Source: Candidatus Margulisiibacteriota bacterium
GTDB taxonomy: Bacteria; Margulisbacteria; Riflemargulisbacteria; GWF2-35-9
Assembly: GCA_028715625.1 (NCBI GenBank)
Contig: JAQURL010000012.1
Coordinates: forward strand, 1-47,474
Reading direction: 5' to 3'
Length of the DNA stretch: 47,474 nucleotides
Each line of letters starts with the position of its first letter. The first letter of the stretch is position 1. The notes under the pieces were generated by a model. It saw only the letters and a program-made list of their open reading frames with translations. It did not search any database and was not told where the DNA came from. A program made the translations under genes and the position numbers. This document shows, piece by piece, positions 36,370 to 46,269 of this stretch.

Positions 36370-38340
36370 ATGTTGTCAAAAAAAATAGTTAGTATAGTCA
36401 GGCAATCAAATAACGGAAAAGATTCTTTAAAGTTTCAGAAAAAGATAAATTTTCTTCTTAAAGACACCCGCGATATTCAGAAATTGCTGGATATTGCTAA
36501 TAAATATTATACACAGTTCGGACCATATAATGTAGTCGCTTTTCTCTACCAGTTGGCTTTGCTTGCCGGTCAGCAGAATGGAAATCGGAACGAAAATCCC
36601 GCTGTTAAAAATAAGGATTTAATAGATTATATGCTCAAGGAAATACACAATAATAAATGGTGGCTGACAAGTTATAGCATTTCTTTGTTATCCTGGTCCT
36701 GCGCCAGGCTTGAGATACAGGATATTAAATTTTTGCAAATGTTGCGCAATTTGATACGAAAAGATATCAAAATTTATAATGCGCGCGATTTATCAATGAT
36801 TACCTGGTCATTTGGCAAGCTGGGGTTTAGAGATGAGCCATTTTTTCAGACAGTCGGCAATGAAATTATCAGGCAGATAAAGAGCTTCGATGACCATGGC
36901 TTGTCCAATATAGCCTGGGCATATGCCAATCTTGATATACATAATGATTTATTATTTAGGGCTATAAGTAAAGAATCAAAAAATACCATCAATACATTCA
37001 GGGCACAAAGTTTGGCTGCTATGGCCTGGGCTTTTGCCAAATTAGAAATACAAGATAACAAACTTTTTAACCAGATCGGCAGACAAGCGGTAAAAATAAT
37101 AAATGAATTTTCAACTCATGGTTTGTCCAATATTGCCTGGGCTTTCGCGAAATCTCAATGTAATGATCCGGACCTGTTCCAGAAAATCAGCGATTACGCA
37201 AAAAAAAATATTCAGGGATTTATAACCCATAGTATCTCCGCGCTTTTAACAGGTTTTGCGCTAGCCGGTATAGTGGACAAAGAGTTGTTCCGTATAGCAG
37301 GTGATGATCTATGCGAGAGGATTCATGAACTTAATCCCTATAGTACCATCGGAATATTGAAATCTTTTGTTACTTTGGGGACCAAACACACAAAATTGTT
37401 TTATAGATCGGCTGATATCGCCTGCAAGCAGATTTACTTATATGAGGCACGTCAATTGACTTTGCTGGCCTGGGCATTTGCCAGGGCCGATATCTATAAT
37501 GAACAGCTCTTTGATTTGATCAGAGAACAAAGTAGACTGAAAATAAAAGAATTTAATTCGCAGGGACTTTCTTTGATCGCCTGGTCCATGGCCAAATTCA
37601 GGATTAAAGACGAGAATTTATTAACCTTAATAGGTCGGGAGTCAGATTTGAAGATGGCAGACTTTAATCCTCAAGAACTGGCTAATTTGAGCTTGGCTTA
37701 TGGTACATTGGGTGTAGTTAATAAAGAATTGATACAAAAAATAAACAGGTACGCCCTGAAGACAATTAAAGAATTTAATTCCCAGTCTTTGTCTATATTA
37801 GCCCAGGCCAATCTGTTAAACGATGAATTTGACCCCCGGCTTACTGAAAAAATAATCGGACGTATAAATGAACTGGGACATTTCAAAAGCAAAGAATTAT
37901 TGAGAGTATATTATTTTTTGCATTATCTGGAATTAAACGGATTTGACTGGCGTGGCAGTCTGCGTACGGAAATAGTAAAAGAAATCGATGAACTGATGAT
38001 AGCGCAGGAGTTGGATGCTCCGCAATCATCCGCAATACATAAGGTTATTTCGCAGAGCCTCACTAATCTTGGCATTGTGCATAATGATGAATATTTTATG
38101 CACGGTTTCTATATTGATTGCGCGGATATAAATTCTAAAATTGCCATCGAGATAGACGGCGTCTACCATCATATGCAGAACGGTGATATAGTAGGTAGGG
38201 ATTTGTTCAGGGACAGGATGTTGAACCTTATGGGCTGGAAAGTAGCGCGAATTAATGTTACCGACTGGCTGGAGGCTGAAGATAAGGAATTTTTTTTATT
38301 GAACTTGATGGCTCCTTTTTATGAAATAGATAAACCCTAG
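36370..38340 (+). CDS. Octotricopeptide-like repeat protein with C-terminal RAP domain (656 aa)
   Basis: Residues of about 140-500 are eight to ten repeats of 36-38 residues with a core such as LSNIAWAFAK or LSLIAWSMAK, followed by a loop, (E/L)LF, and an amphipathic helix. The C-terminal 80 residues form a RAP domain (KIAIEIDGVYHHMQNGD, RMLNLMGWKVARINVTDW), a PD-(D/E)XK-like fold. This architecture matches FASTK/OPR proteins that bind and process organelle RNA in eukaryotes; scattered bacterial members exist. RNA binding is therefore a reasonable inference. No signal peptide or Shine-Dalgarno; CCGATAAG is 8-10 nt upstream of the ATG. The start MLSKKIVS resembles the shared N-terminal pattern with one extra residue. 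Confidence 0.85.
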   Translation: MLSKKIVSIVRQSNNGKDSLKFQKKINFLLKDTRDIQKLLDIANKYYTQFGPYNVVAFLYQLALLAGQQNGNRNENPAVKNKDLIDYMLKEIHNNKWWLTSYSISLLSWSCARLEIQDIKFLQMLRNLIRKDIKIYNARDLSMITWSFGKLGFRDEPFFQTVGNEIIRQIKSFDDHGLSNIAWAYANLDIHNDLLFRAISKESKNTINTFRAQSLAAMAWAFAKLEIQDNKLFNQIGRQAVKIINEFSTHGLSNIAWAFAKSQCNDPDLFQKISDYAKKNIQGFITHSISALLTGFALAGIVDKELFRIAGDDLCERIHELNPYSTIGILKSFVTLGTKHTKLFYRSADIACKQIYLYEARQLTLLAWAFARADIYNEQLFDLIREQSRLKIKEFNSQGLSLIAWSMAKFRIKDENLLTLIGRESDLKMADFNPQELANLSLAYGTLGVVNKELIQKINRYALKTIKEFNSQSLSILAQANLLNDEFDPRLTEKIIGRINELGHFKSKELLRVYYFLHYLELNGFDWRGSLRTEIVKEIDELMIAQELDAPQSSAIHKVISQSLTNLGIVHNDEYFMHGFYIDCADINSKIAIEIDGVYHHMQNGDIVGRDLFRDRMLNLMGWKVARINVTDWLEAEDKEFFLLNLMAPFYEIDKP

Positions 38341-38389
38341 AAATCCCGCTTGCCATTCCATAAATTACGGATTAAAATAATGTTCTGGC

Positions 38390-39325
38390 GTGAATTACGG
38401 TAAAACCAACAAAAAGAAAAACTTACTCGGTCTTAAAGATTTATCCCGTCAGGACATAGAAAATATTCTTCAACAGGCAACTCTTTTCAAAGAAATTTTT
38501 AATCGGCCAGTTAAAAAGCTCCCTACCTTACAAAACAAGGTTCTTGTTCCGCTGTTTTATGAGGCCAGCACCAGGACAAAGGCCAGCTTTGACATGGCTA
38601 TGAAAATGTTGGGGGCAGGTTCGCTGGGTTTTGCAGTACAGACCAGCAGCATCTCCAAAGGCGAAACACTTATCGATACAGTTAAGAACCTCGAATCCAT
38701 GGGTATTGACGGAATTATAGTCCGGCATAATATGGCCGGAGCCGCTCAACTGATCGCCAATAATGTTAACATTTCGGTTATAAATGCCGGTGACGGTTTT
38801 AACGAACATCCCACACAGGCCTTGCTGGACATGTTTACCATGATCGAAGAAAAAGGTTATATTGAGGGGAAAAAAGTAGCGATTATAGGCGATATTTATC
38901 ACAGCCGTGTAGCCAGGTCCAATATCTGGGGCCTTACCAAATTGGGTGCTAAAGTAGTAGTTTGCGGTCCGCCTTCGCTAATTCCCGAAGGTATTGAAAC
39001 CATGGGAGTTACGGTTACACATAAAGTGGAAGAAGCCATTGATGGCGCTGATTTCATCAATGTACTCAGGGTACAGTTCGAACGGCAGAAAGGTAATTTC
39101 TTCCCCAGCGTACGTGAATACTACAGGGAATATGGAATAACCCCCCAGCGTTTGAAAAAAGCCAAAGATGACGTTATACTGATGCATCCCGGGCCTATGA
39201 ACAGAGGTATTGAGATCAGTACAGAAGTGGCAGACGGTCCCTATAATGTAATATTGGAACAGGTTAAAAACGGGGTTTCCGTTCGTATGGCGGTTTTATA
39301 TTTGCTGCTCATGGGAGGATTATAA
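38390..39325 (+). CDS. pyrB: Aspartate carbamoyltransferase catalytic subunit
   Basis: Forms carbamoyl aspartate in pyrimidine synthesis. 311 aa, full length. Carbamoyl phosphate loop S60-TRT (LFYEASTRTKASFD), the active-site lysine K90 in SSISKGET, HPTQ at 140-143, and HPGPMNRGIEIS. Starts at GTG; no good Shine-Dalgarno is seen, and a seven-codon frame (ATG at 38380, stop 38401-38403) overlaps the start in another frame. pyrI is absent. First gene of pyrB-pyrC-carA-xseA. Confidence 0.95.
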   Translation: MNYGKTNKKKNLLGLKDLSRQDIENILQQATLFKEIFNRPVKKLPTLQNKVLVPLFYEASTRTKASFDMAMKMLGAGSLGFAVQTSSISKGETLIDTVKNLESMGIDGIIVRHNMAGAAQLIANNVNISVINAGDGFNEHPTQALLDMFTMIEEKGYIEGKKVAIIGDIYHSRVARSNIWGLTKLGAKVVVCGPPSLIPEGIETMGVTVTHKVEEAIDGADFINVLRVQFERQKGNFFPSVREYYREYGITPQRLKKAKDDVILMHPGPMNRGIEISTEVADGPYNVILEQVKNGVSVRMAVLYLLLMGGL

Positions 39326-39327
39326 AA

Positions 39328-40599
39328 ATGTCAGATATACTGTTTAAGAACGCTGTTATAGTCAATCCTGACGGCCAAAGCAAAAAAGATGTACTTGTTT
39401 CCGCAGGTAAAGTGCTGGAAATTGCCGACGAAATTGCTGTCAAAAAGAACTACGAAGTTATAAATCTTGAAGGTGCTTATCTTTGCCCCGGTTTTATAGA
39501 TATGCATGTGCATTTGCGCGAACCCGGTCATGAAGAAAAAGAATCTCTGGCAACCGGTCTGTCCGCGGCAGTACATGGTGGCATTACGGCTGTCTGCACT
39601 ATGCCCAATACCAATCCGGTTATAGATAATGAACATTTTATAAAATTTTTGATTGATAAAGCCTGGGAGATTAATAAGGCCAAGCTTTACCCGATCGGCA
39701 GCATAACCAAAAAGCTGGAAGGTCAGGAACTGAGCGAGATGGCTTCTATGGTCAAAGCCGGAGCGGTGGCTTTTTCCGATGACGGTCAGCCTGTTGAAAA
39801 TATGCTGGTTCTGAGAAGGGCCCTGCAATATATTAAACCTTATAATAAAGTATTGGTTCTACATTGCGAGAACAAACTGCTCAGTTATGAAGGTGCCATG
39901 AATGAAGGAAAGTACTCCACAATTTTAGGTTTGCCAGGTATTCACCGGTCATCCGAAGAAGCAGCAATTGCTCAGAGTATGGAAGTGGCAAAATATTTCG
40001 GTCGGATTCATATCGCTCATGTGAGTACCCAAGGGTCTGTAGAATTAATCCGTCAGGCCAAACAGCGTGGTATTCAGGTAACAGCTGAGACAGCGCCGCA
40101 TTATTTTACACTCACCGAAGAAGCGGTAAAAGACTATAATACCAATTGCAAAATGAACCCGCCCCTGCGTACGGAAGCTGATCGTATTGCTATTATTGAG
40201 GGTATTAAGGATGGTACAATCGATGTAATTGCTACTGATCATGCTCCGCATACACTGGATGACAAAAATAAAGAGTTTAATATTGCCGCTTTCGGGATCA
40301 TCGGGCTGGAAACAGCTGTCATGCTAGCCATGCAGGTTCTGGTAGGGGAAGGAAAAATTCCTTTGGAAACAGTTGTCAGATGCTTTTCCACTAACCCGGC
40401 AAATATAATCGGTATCAACAGCGGGTATATAAAACAAGGAAGTGTAGCCGATTTAACAATTATTTCTCCCAATAAAAAATGGGAAATAAAAGAAAGTATG
40501 TTTTACTCCAAAAGTAAAAACTCTCCTTTTATTAAAATGAAAGGAACAGGAAAGGCTGTAATGACCGTAGTTAACGGGAACATAGTTTGGAGAGAATAA
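39328..40599 (+). CDS. pyrC: Dihydroorotase, class I
   Basis: Zinc amidohydrolase that cyclises carbamoyl aspartate. 423 aa. Metal-binding HVHLREPGHEEKE (H60, H62), AVAFSDDGQPV with the conserved aspartate, ETAPHYF, and the catalytic ATDHAPHTLDDKNKEF. Class I features (long N-terminal extension, LREPGHE) fit association with PyrB. It begins 2 nt after pyrB and its stop shares one base with the carA start. Confidence 0.95.
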   Translation: MSDILFKNAVIVNPDGQSKKDVLVSAGKVLEIADEIAVKKNYEVINLEGAYLCPGFIDMHVHLREPGHEEKESLATGLSAAVHGGITAVCTMPNTNPVIDNEHFIKFLIDKAWEINKAKLYPIGSITKKLEGQELSEMASMVKAGAVAFSDDGQPVENMLVLRRALQYIKPYNKVLVLHCENKLLSYEGAMNEGKYSTILGLPGIHRSSEEAAIAQSMEVAKYFGRIHIAHVSTQGSVELIRQAKQRGIQVTAETAPHYFTLTEEAVKDYNTNCKMNPPLRTEADRIAIIEGIKDGTIDVIATDHAPHTLDDKNKEFNIAAFGIIGLETAVMLAMQVLVGEGKIPLETVVRCFSTNPANIIGINSGYIKQGSVADLTIISPNKKWEIKESMFYSKSKNSPFIKMKGTGKAVMTVVNGNIVWRE

Positions 40600-41729
40600 T
40601 GAAACAGGAAAAGACTATACTGGTGCTGGAAGACGGCAGATACTTTGAGGGTAGCAGTTTTGGCGCAACCGGAGAAGTAATCGGAGAAGTCGTATTTAAT
40701 ACCTGTATGTCAGGATATCAGGAAGTGCTTACTGACCCATCCTATAAATATCAGATAGTTTGCATGACCTATCCGCTTATTGGAAATTACGGTGTTAATA
40801 AGGAAGATGTGGAATCAAACGGAGTGCAGGTTAGCGGTTTTGTTGTCAAAGAATACAGCAAATCATTTTCTAACTATCGTGCTGACGGAAATTTGGACGA
40901 TTATTTAAAATCGCAAAAAGTAATGGGCATTCAGGGTATAGATACACGGGCGCTAACCAGCCATATCCGTGATAAAGGCGCCATGTTGGGAATAATATCC
41001 ACTCTGGAAACTGACCCTAAAGTATTACAAAAAAAGTTGCAACATGCTCCCAAGATGACCGGTATGGATCTGGTCAAAGATGTAACCGTGAGCAAGGAAT
41101 ATAGTTTTTCCGATAGGTCTGACTGTAATTTGTTGGCTTATCCTGATGTTAAAACTAAAGGCAAATTTAAAGTAGCGGTTTATGATTATGGTTGCAAACG
41201 AAATATATTAAGAAAGCTTAATGACAGAGGCTGTGAGCTAAGAATTTTCCCAGCGCAGAAAAAAGTTCAGGATATTATTAAAGAATACAAACCGGACGGT
41301 TTTTTCCTGTCGAACGGCCCAGGCGACCCGGCGGCAGTTTCTTATGCCATTGAAAATGTTAAAGAGTTGATCAAAGAGAGTATCCCTACCTTTGGAATAT
41401 GTTTGGGGCATCAGATCATAGGTCTGGCGCTGGGCGCGAAAACATTCAAGTTGAAATTCGGTCACCGCGGCGGCAATCAACCTGTAAAAAATATGGCAAC
41501 CGGCAGAGTCGAAATAGCTTCACAAAACCATGGTTTCGCGATTGATCCCGATACAGTAGATAAAGACACTGTTATTTCGCATATCAATCTGAATGATCAG
41601 ACAGTGGAAGGGTTATATCATAAAAAATATCCTTTGTTTTCTGTGCAGTACCATCCTGAAGCGTCTCCCGGGCCTCATGACAGTGACTATCTTTTTGACG
41701 AGTTTATCGAACTTATGAAAACCAGATGA
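40599..41729 (+). CDS. carA: Carbamoyl-phosphate synthase small (glutaminase) subunit
   Basis: Supplies ammonia from glutamine to CarB. The start MKQEKTILVLEDG at 40599 is preferred because TAATG overlaps the pyrC stop. 376 aa: N-terminal CPSase domain (FEGSSFGATGEVIGEVVFNT, GYQEVLTDPSY), then a class I amidotransferase domain with the nucleophile cysteine in FGICLGHQIIG and catalytic HPEA near the end. carB is not in the window. Confidence 0.95.
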   Translation: MKQEKTILVLEDGRYFEGSSFGATGEVIGEVVFNTCMSGYQEVLTDPSYKYQIVCMTYPLIGNYGVNKEDVESNGVQVSGFVVKEYSKSFSNYRADGNLDDYLKSQKVMGIQGIDTRALTSHIRDKGAMLGIISTLETDPKVLQKKLQHAPKMTGMDLVKDVTVSKEYSFSDRSDCNLLAYPDVKTKGKFKVAVYDYGCKRNILRKLNDRGCELRIFPAQKKVQDIIKEYKPDGFFLSNGPGDPAAVSYAIENVKELIKESIPTFGICLGHQIIGLALGAKTFKLKFGHRGGNQPVKNMATGRVEIASQNHGFAIDPDTVDKDTVISHINLNDQTVEGLYHKKYPLFSVQYHPEASPGPHDSDYLFDEFIELMKTR

Positions 41730-42841
41730 CCGAAAAAGTTTTTACGGTTTCGGAAATTACCCGTTATTTAAAAAATTCAATTGAAAAAGACGCTCAGCTG
41801 CAAAGCCTCTGGATACTCGGTGAAGTATCCAATGTCAGATCATATCAGTTTGGTAATCAGCTATATTTCACTTTAAAAGATGAATCGGCACAGATCAGTT
41901 GCGTTATTTTTTCATCATATCACCCTTCCTTCGAACTTAAAGATAATATGCAGGTCATAGCCCGGGGAAAAGTATCTGTTTATGAAAAGCGGGGAGTATA
42001 TACTTTTCAGGTTTATTACCTCGAACCTTCAGGCATTGGTGCGCTGGCTATAGCCTTTGAACAGTTAAAACAAAAACTGGGGAAAGAGGGTTTATTTAAC
42101 GAGGAATACAAAAAAGCCATTCCACTGTATCCCAGACGTGTTGCTATTGTTACATCACCTACCGGAGCGGCTTTGCATGATGTAGTAGCCACTATACGGT
42201 CGCGCAATCAGTCTGTACAGATTTTTATTATTCCCGCTGTAGTGCAGGGTGATGGAGCCGCTGCCAGTATTGTTCGCGGTATTGAAATCGCTAATAGTTA
42301 TGGCGACCTGGATGTGCTCATTCTGGCCAGGGGTGGAGGCAGCATAGAGGAGCTCTGGGCATTTAATGAAGAAGTTGTCGCGCGGGCTATTTTTAATTCA
42401 AAACTTCCGGTTATATCGGCTATCGGGCATGAGGTAGATTTTACAATAGCCGATTTTGTTGCTGATGTCAGGGCCGCTACACCCACTGCCGCGGCTGTAA
42501 TGGTTTCTTTATCCAAGGATGAATATATACAATACTTTACAGGTTATAAAGAAAAAATAAAGCATATTTTGATAAATAAATTGCAGGAAAAGCAAATGTT
42601 CCTTGCTGACTTGAATTATGATCTTTCTTCCGCAATATCACTTATTATTCAAAGAAGAAAAGAAACATTGCTGATATTAAGCACAAGATTAAAAGGCCTG
42701 GATCCGATGATTTCCATTAATAAAGGTTATGTCTTAGTTCGTAAAGGCAACAAGATAATCAAATCGGTAAAGGATATTAATCCTGACGATTCCGTCATTC
42801 TTAGCTTTCATGACGGTGATATTAGCGCCATTATTCGTTAA
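41726..42841 (+). CDS. xseA: Exodeoxyribonuclease VII large subunit
   Basis: Single-strand-specific exonuclease subunit. 371 aa, slightly short. N-terminal OB fold (LWILGEVSNVRSYQFGNQLY, FTLKDESAQISCVIF, YTFQVYYLEPSGIGAL), catalytic domain with YPRRVAIVTSPTGAALHDV, LARGGGSIEELWAFNEE, SAIGHEVDFTIADFVADVRA followed by ATPTAAA, then a shortened coiled coil and a C-terminal strand domain. It overlaps carA by 4 bp (ATGA). xseB does not follow, so the small subunit must be encoded elsewhere. Confidence 0.94.
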   Translation: MTEKVFTVSEITRYLKNSIEKDAQLQSLWILGEVSNVRSYQFGNQLYFTLKDESAQISCVIFSSYHPSFELKDNMQVIARGKVSVYEKRGVYTFQVYYLEPSGIGALAIAFEQLKQKLGKEGLFNEEYKKAIPLYPRRVAIVTSPTGAALHDVVATIRSRNQSVQIFIIPAVVQGDGAAASIVRGIEIANSYGDLDVLILARGGGSIEELWAFNEEVVARAIFNSKLPVISAIGHEVDFTIADFVADVRAATPTAAAVMVSLSKDEYIQYFTGYKEKIKHILINKLQEKQMFLADLNYDLSSAISLIIQRRKETLLILSTRLKGLDPMISINKGYVLVRKGNKIIKSVKDINPDDSVILSFHDGDISAIIR

Positions 42842-42852
42842 TTCCAGACTGT

Positions 42853-42909
42853 TTACACCAATTTTCACCAACTATTGGCACTTTGTTTTTGATTTTTTTT
42901 TTGGTGTAA
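42853..42909. repeat. 9-bp inverted repeat around a T-rich spacer
   Basis: TTACACCAA (42853-42861) and TTGGTGTAA (42901-42909) are perfectly complementary, with 39 nt between them ending in a run of T. It follows the xseA stop by 11 bp. The loop is too long for a standard terminator. The rest of the 295-bp gap to 43137 is AT-rich, with a CGATAT motif at 43036; I see no believable gene. Confidence 0.4.
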
Positions 42910-43035
42910 TCATTACAACTTATAATTTTTTTGCCCGGGAAAATTGGATGGTCGTAAAGTTTTCAGGGCAGCAACACATTAAAAAAAAAGAATGTAATAA
43001 GGTGTTAAATATCTGAATACATACAAAAAATCGCA

Positions 43036-43050
43036 CGATATTTTTAAGTA
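43036..43050 (+). promoter_or_regulatory. CGATATTTTTAAGTA leader motif
   Basis: Similar to the leader motif of the orphan genes at 6646, 14523 and 26298, here 101 nt before an exported-protein gene. It suggests that the motif is a general or stress promoter type and not unique to one family. Confidence 0.3.
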
Positions 43051-43136
43051 GGCATTTTGTGAATGGTAAAAAAAATAAACCATGATAAAATAAACAGATG
43101 CCTTTCCGACAGACAATATTAAGGAGGAAAGTTAAA

Positions 43137-46100
43137 ATGAAGAAGTTATGGATCATCGCTAGCGTTCTCTTGTTTTCGATACTTTATGCGTCAACAGTTT
43201 CCAATGTACAGATTACAAATGTCACGGACACCAAGTTTTGTGTGTCCTGGACCAGCAGTACCTCTGAGCCGGGGACTATTAACTATGGTACCACAGTAGC
43301 TCTGGGTACAAGAGTTGGTGATCTCAGGGGGCAAGGCAACTATACCTTGCATTACGTGGAAGTCCCTGTTTCCAACCCAAACACTACTTATAATTTCGCG
43401 ATAATTTCCGGAGCCACTTCTTCTGGAAATTATACTGTAAAAACAGGGCCCACTCTTTTTTACAGTGATTGGACTTTAAAAGCTGGCGGTGTTTTTGATA
43501 GAAATTGGACTGTAACTTCTGATGTACTTTATACTATGTATCTTGAAGACGTTAATAAAAACAGATCGCAACTGCGCAGCGGACTTGCCAACACAGTTAA
43601 AAGCAATGGAATACAGGTAGATGGCTGGCAGGCAGAAATCGGTCAGTTTCGCGTACAGGATTTAAGCGCTATTTTTACTTATACTAACGCCGATTTTCTT
43701 GTTATCAACAGTGTTAAACAGGACGGGACTTCAGATCAGTTAAGATTTCCTTTAAGCAGAGCAACAGCAAATTATGCTATTACTCCCAATATTTTCCCGG
43801 TTATTGAAGATTTTTCAACTGGAGTAAACAAATGGACAGCATCCGGTGCATTGAATTTAATTCCTACTACCAACGCTTTCTGGGGCGCAAATGGTATGCA
43901 GGTTAAGATCAATAACGCCAGCAACTATTTCGGAGGCTATGCTTCCAGATATATTTATGACGGTCAGTTTATGGACTGGGGTCAATACAAGTATGTACGT
44001 GTTGCCTTAAAAAATATCGGCAATATTGGCGGTCTTGTAAAAATTGATGTTTATGACAATGACAAAGAAACATATTCGGCTGATACAGCTGAAATTTATG
44101 AAGTAACCATGAACTTAACTAAAAAGGATGTATGGAAAGAAGTATATATCCCGATCAATAATATTATTTTGAAGAAAGTCAGTGGCAATGTGGATGGTAT
44201 ATTTAATCCAAACCAGATTGTAACCAACAACATTTATCCCGGAGTTCTTATGTTAGGAATGTCTTTTATTGCTAGCTCCGTTGCCGGTAGTATGAACATA
44301 CTGGTTGACGAGATTCATCTTGTAAACAATTTGTCCTATGGGACAGATGTGAATAACGACGGTGTTGTGGATGCTGTAGAAACTTCTTACGGATTCAGCA
44401 CAGCTACAACCAATTATATTTTGACGGATACAGACCTTGATGGAATTAGTAACTATGCAGAAATGACCTATGGTACCAGTCCTCTGGTCGCCAATCTGTT
44501 TCCAGTAATAGATAATTTTGAAGGTCACGGATATACATGGGTTACAGCAGATTCCTTAAGAACTGCATATGTAAACACAACCGATACATCAGTACCGGCT
44601 AACGGAGCCAAATCTATCCAGTTTATGGGTAACGCGGTAAATTACTATGCCGGTTTTGCCAGCGCTTGGGTAAAAGACGGGTCAATAGACTTCAATAAAA
44701 GCTATAACAGCTTAAAGTTTGTTGCGCAGAACCTGGGTCAGATCGGCGACAGAATTAAAATTCAGCTGCAGGTTTCCTGCAATACCGGAATTGATAAATG
44801 GGAATTTGAACAGGTTTTTAACAACAAAAATCAGTGGTCTTACTTTACAGTACTTTTGAACAAATTCACCCGTACTGCCGACAGCACAGGTGATGGCCTG
44901 ATGAATATGGCTTCCAATGGTGATAACGGCCGTTTAAATTTAGTAGGAGTTTCCTTGATAAGCCGTACATCTACCGGGTCCATAAGCTTGTACTTTGACA
45001 ATCTGCAGGCTTCTACAGAAAATATTTCTAACGATACTGACGGTGATGGTTTACCAAACGTCTGGGAAATTGCCCAGGGGTTGGACCCCAATAGCGCGTC
45101 AGGTAATAATGGCGCTAACGGCATGCCCGCGGGCGATGGTATTACCAATATTGACAAGTATTTTGCCGGCCTTTCAGCCAATGTAAGATATCCATTCCCA
45201 ACCATTGAAGACTTTATGCCCACAGTTAACGGCTGGAGCACAACCAATACGTTAAGAGCTGTATATACTACCGGTAACGTAAATCTTTTAGGCAATGCTG
45301 TAAATTACTATGTTGGCAACTACAACAAATATGTAGGCAGCTATCTGTTCGATTGGACACCATATGCGTATATTCAGGTTGATTTGCGTAACGATGGCAA
45401 ACCAGGCGACAAACTGTCCTTGTCAATTATTGATCAGGATACTCCTACCTTCGCAATTATAGCCGGTGGAGCAGACAAGTATTCTATGGACCTGAATTTC
45501 CCCGACACAGGTAACTGGCATACATACTATATTCCTGTATCTGCTATGAAGCTCAGCACCAGCCAGGTCGGTAACGGTGTTCAGGATTTCCAGCCTATAG
45601 CGCCCAACTATCCGGGTGTAGCTATGATCCTGTTTGATGTAATCAGTCAAATAGCGACAGGTAACGTTGATATCAGAATGGCTTCCATATTACTGACAAA
45701 GAATATTGCAGCCAATGCCTTTAAATATGGCGACTATTATGTAACAGGAGTTCAGCCGCAGCAGTCTACAATCAATCTGCAGATCGGTTGGAATATAATC
45801 CATACAGGTTTAACCGGTAATTACACAGTTAGCCAGATAGTAAGTTCTATTAACGCTCAGGGTGGTAACGTTGCCGAAGTTTGGAAAATGACGAACGGTT
45901 TATGGCAAGTTTATCCTGGAACGAACTTTAATGTAAATTATGGTGAGGCATTATGGGTGAACAGCAGTGTGGTCAGCTTTTATGTACCTCAAGGGCCTAT
46001 GGCTACCGATAAAATCTACAACTTGGCTTCAGGTTGGAATGGTATAGGTAAAGCACATGGTCAGCCATATACAGTAAAAGAGCTTGGACAGGAAATTAAT

Positions 46101-46259
46101 AGTAGTGGTATCATACTCGAAAGAGTTATGACCCTGCAAAACGGAACAATGATATTCTATGATTTCACTACCAATACTGGTACCAACTTTAACATTGAAA
46201 AACTTACCGGATATATGTTGAAACTTACCAACAGCCTGAACTGGCATCCGGCGAAATAA
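43137..46259 (+). CDS. Large exported modular protein (1040 aa) with three jelly-roll-like repeats
   Basis: AAGGAGG precedes MKKLWIIASVLLFSILYAS, a clear signal peptide. A fibronectin-III-like domain (about 20-100, purple-acid-phosphatase N-terminal style) has VSWTSSTSEPGTINYGTT. Three modules begin FPVIEDFSTG (about 220), FPVIDNFEGHG (450) and FPTIEDFMPTVNGW (685); each contains YVRVALKN- or YIQVDLRN-type strands and VYIPI/YYIPV edges, like carbohydrate-binding beta-sandwiches. Acidic calcium-type loops lie between them (DVNNDGVVDAVE; DTDLDGISNYAE; NDTDGDGLPNVWE). The C-terminus is a doubled domain of about 75 residues (IGWNIIHTGLTGNYTV; SGWNGIGKAHGQPYTV). It is likely a surface or secreted polysaccharide-binding protein; no catalytic domain is seen. 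A second gene of similar plan follows. Confidence 0.75.
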   Translation: MKKLWIIASVLLFSILYASTVSNVQITNVTDTKFCVSWTSSTSEPGTINYGTTVALGTRVGDLRGQGNYTLHYVEVPVSNPNTTYNFAIISGATSSGNYTVKTGPTLFYSDWTLKAGGVFDRNWTVTSDVLYTMYLEDVNKNRSQLRSGLANTVKSNGIQVDGWQAEIGQFRVQDLSAIFTYTNADFLVINSVKQDGTSDQLRFPLSRATANYAITPNIFPVIEDFSTGVNKWTASGALNLIPTTNAFWGANGMQVKINNASNYFGGYASRYIYDGQFMDWGQYKYVRVALKNIGNIGGLVKIDVYDNDKETYSADTAEIYEVTMNLTKKDVWKEVYIPINNIILKKVSGNVDGIFNPNQIVTNNIYPGVLMLGMSFIASSVAGSMNILVDEIHLVNNLSYGTDVNNDGVVDAVETSYGFSTATTNYILTDTDLDGISNYAEMTYGTSPLVANLFPVIDNFEGHGYTWVTADSLRTAYVNTTDTSVPANGAKSIQFMGNAVNYYAGFASAWVKDGSIDFNKSYNSLKFVAQNLGQIGDRIKIQLQVSCNTGIDKWEFEQVFNNKNQWSYFTVLLNKFTRTADSTGDGLMNMASNGDNGRLNLVGVSLISRTSTGSISLYFDNLQASTENISNDTDGDGLPNVWEIAQGLDPNSASGNNGANGMPAGDGITNIDKYFAGLSANVRYPFPTIEDFMPTVNGWSTTNTLRAVYTTGNVNLLGNAVNYYVGNYNKYVGSYLFDWTPYAYIQVDLRNDGKPGDKLSLSIIDQDTPTFAIIAGGADKYSMDLNFPDTGNWHTYYIPVSAMKLSTSQVGNGVQDFQPIAPNYPGVAMILFDVISQIATGNVDIRMASILLTKNIAANAFKYGDYYVTGVQPQQSTINLQIGWNIIHTGLTGNYTVSQIVSSINAQGGNVAEVWKMTNGLWQVYPGTNFNVNYGEALWVNSSVVSFYVPQGPMATDKIYNLASGWNGIGKAHGQPYTVKELGQEINSSGIILERVMTLQNGTMIFYDFTTNTGTNFNIEKLTGYMLKLTNSLNWHPAK

Positions 46260-46269
46260 GAGGTAAAAA

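Noticed and set aside
38380-38403. Seven-codon leader peptide (MFWRELR) overlapping the pyrB start
   Set aside because: It has no ribosome site and no attenuator hairpin; the frame is probably chance.
42810-43016. Plus-strand 68-codon frame after xseA
   Set aside because: It overlaps the xseA end, crosses T-rich and inverted-repeat DNA and has no ribosome site.
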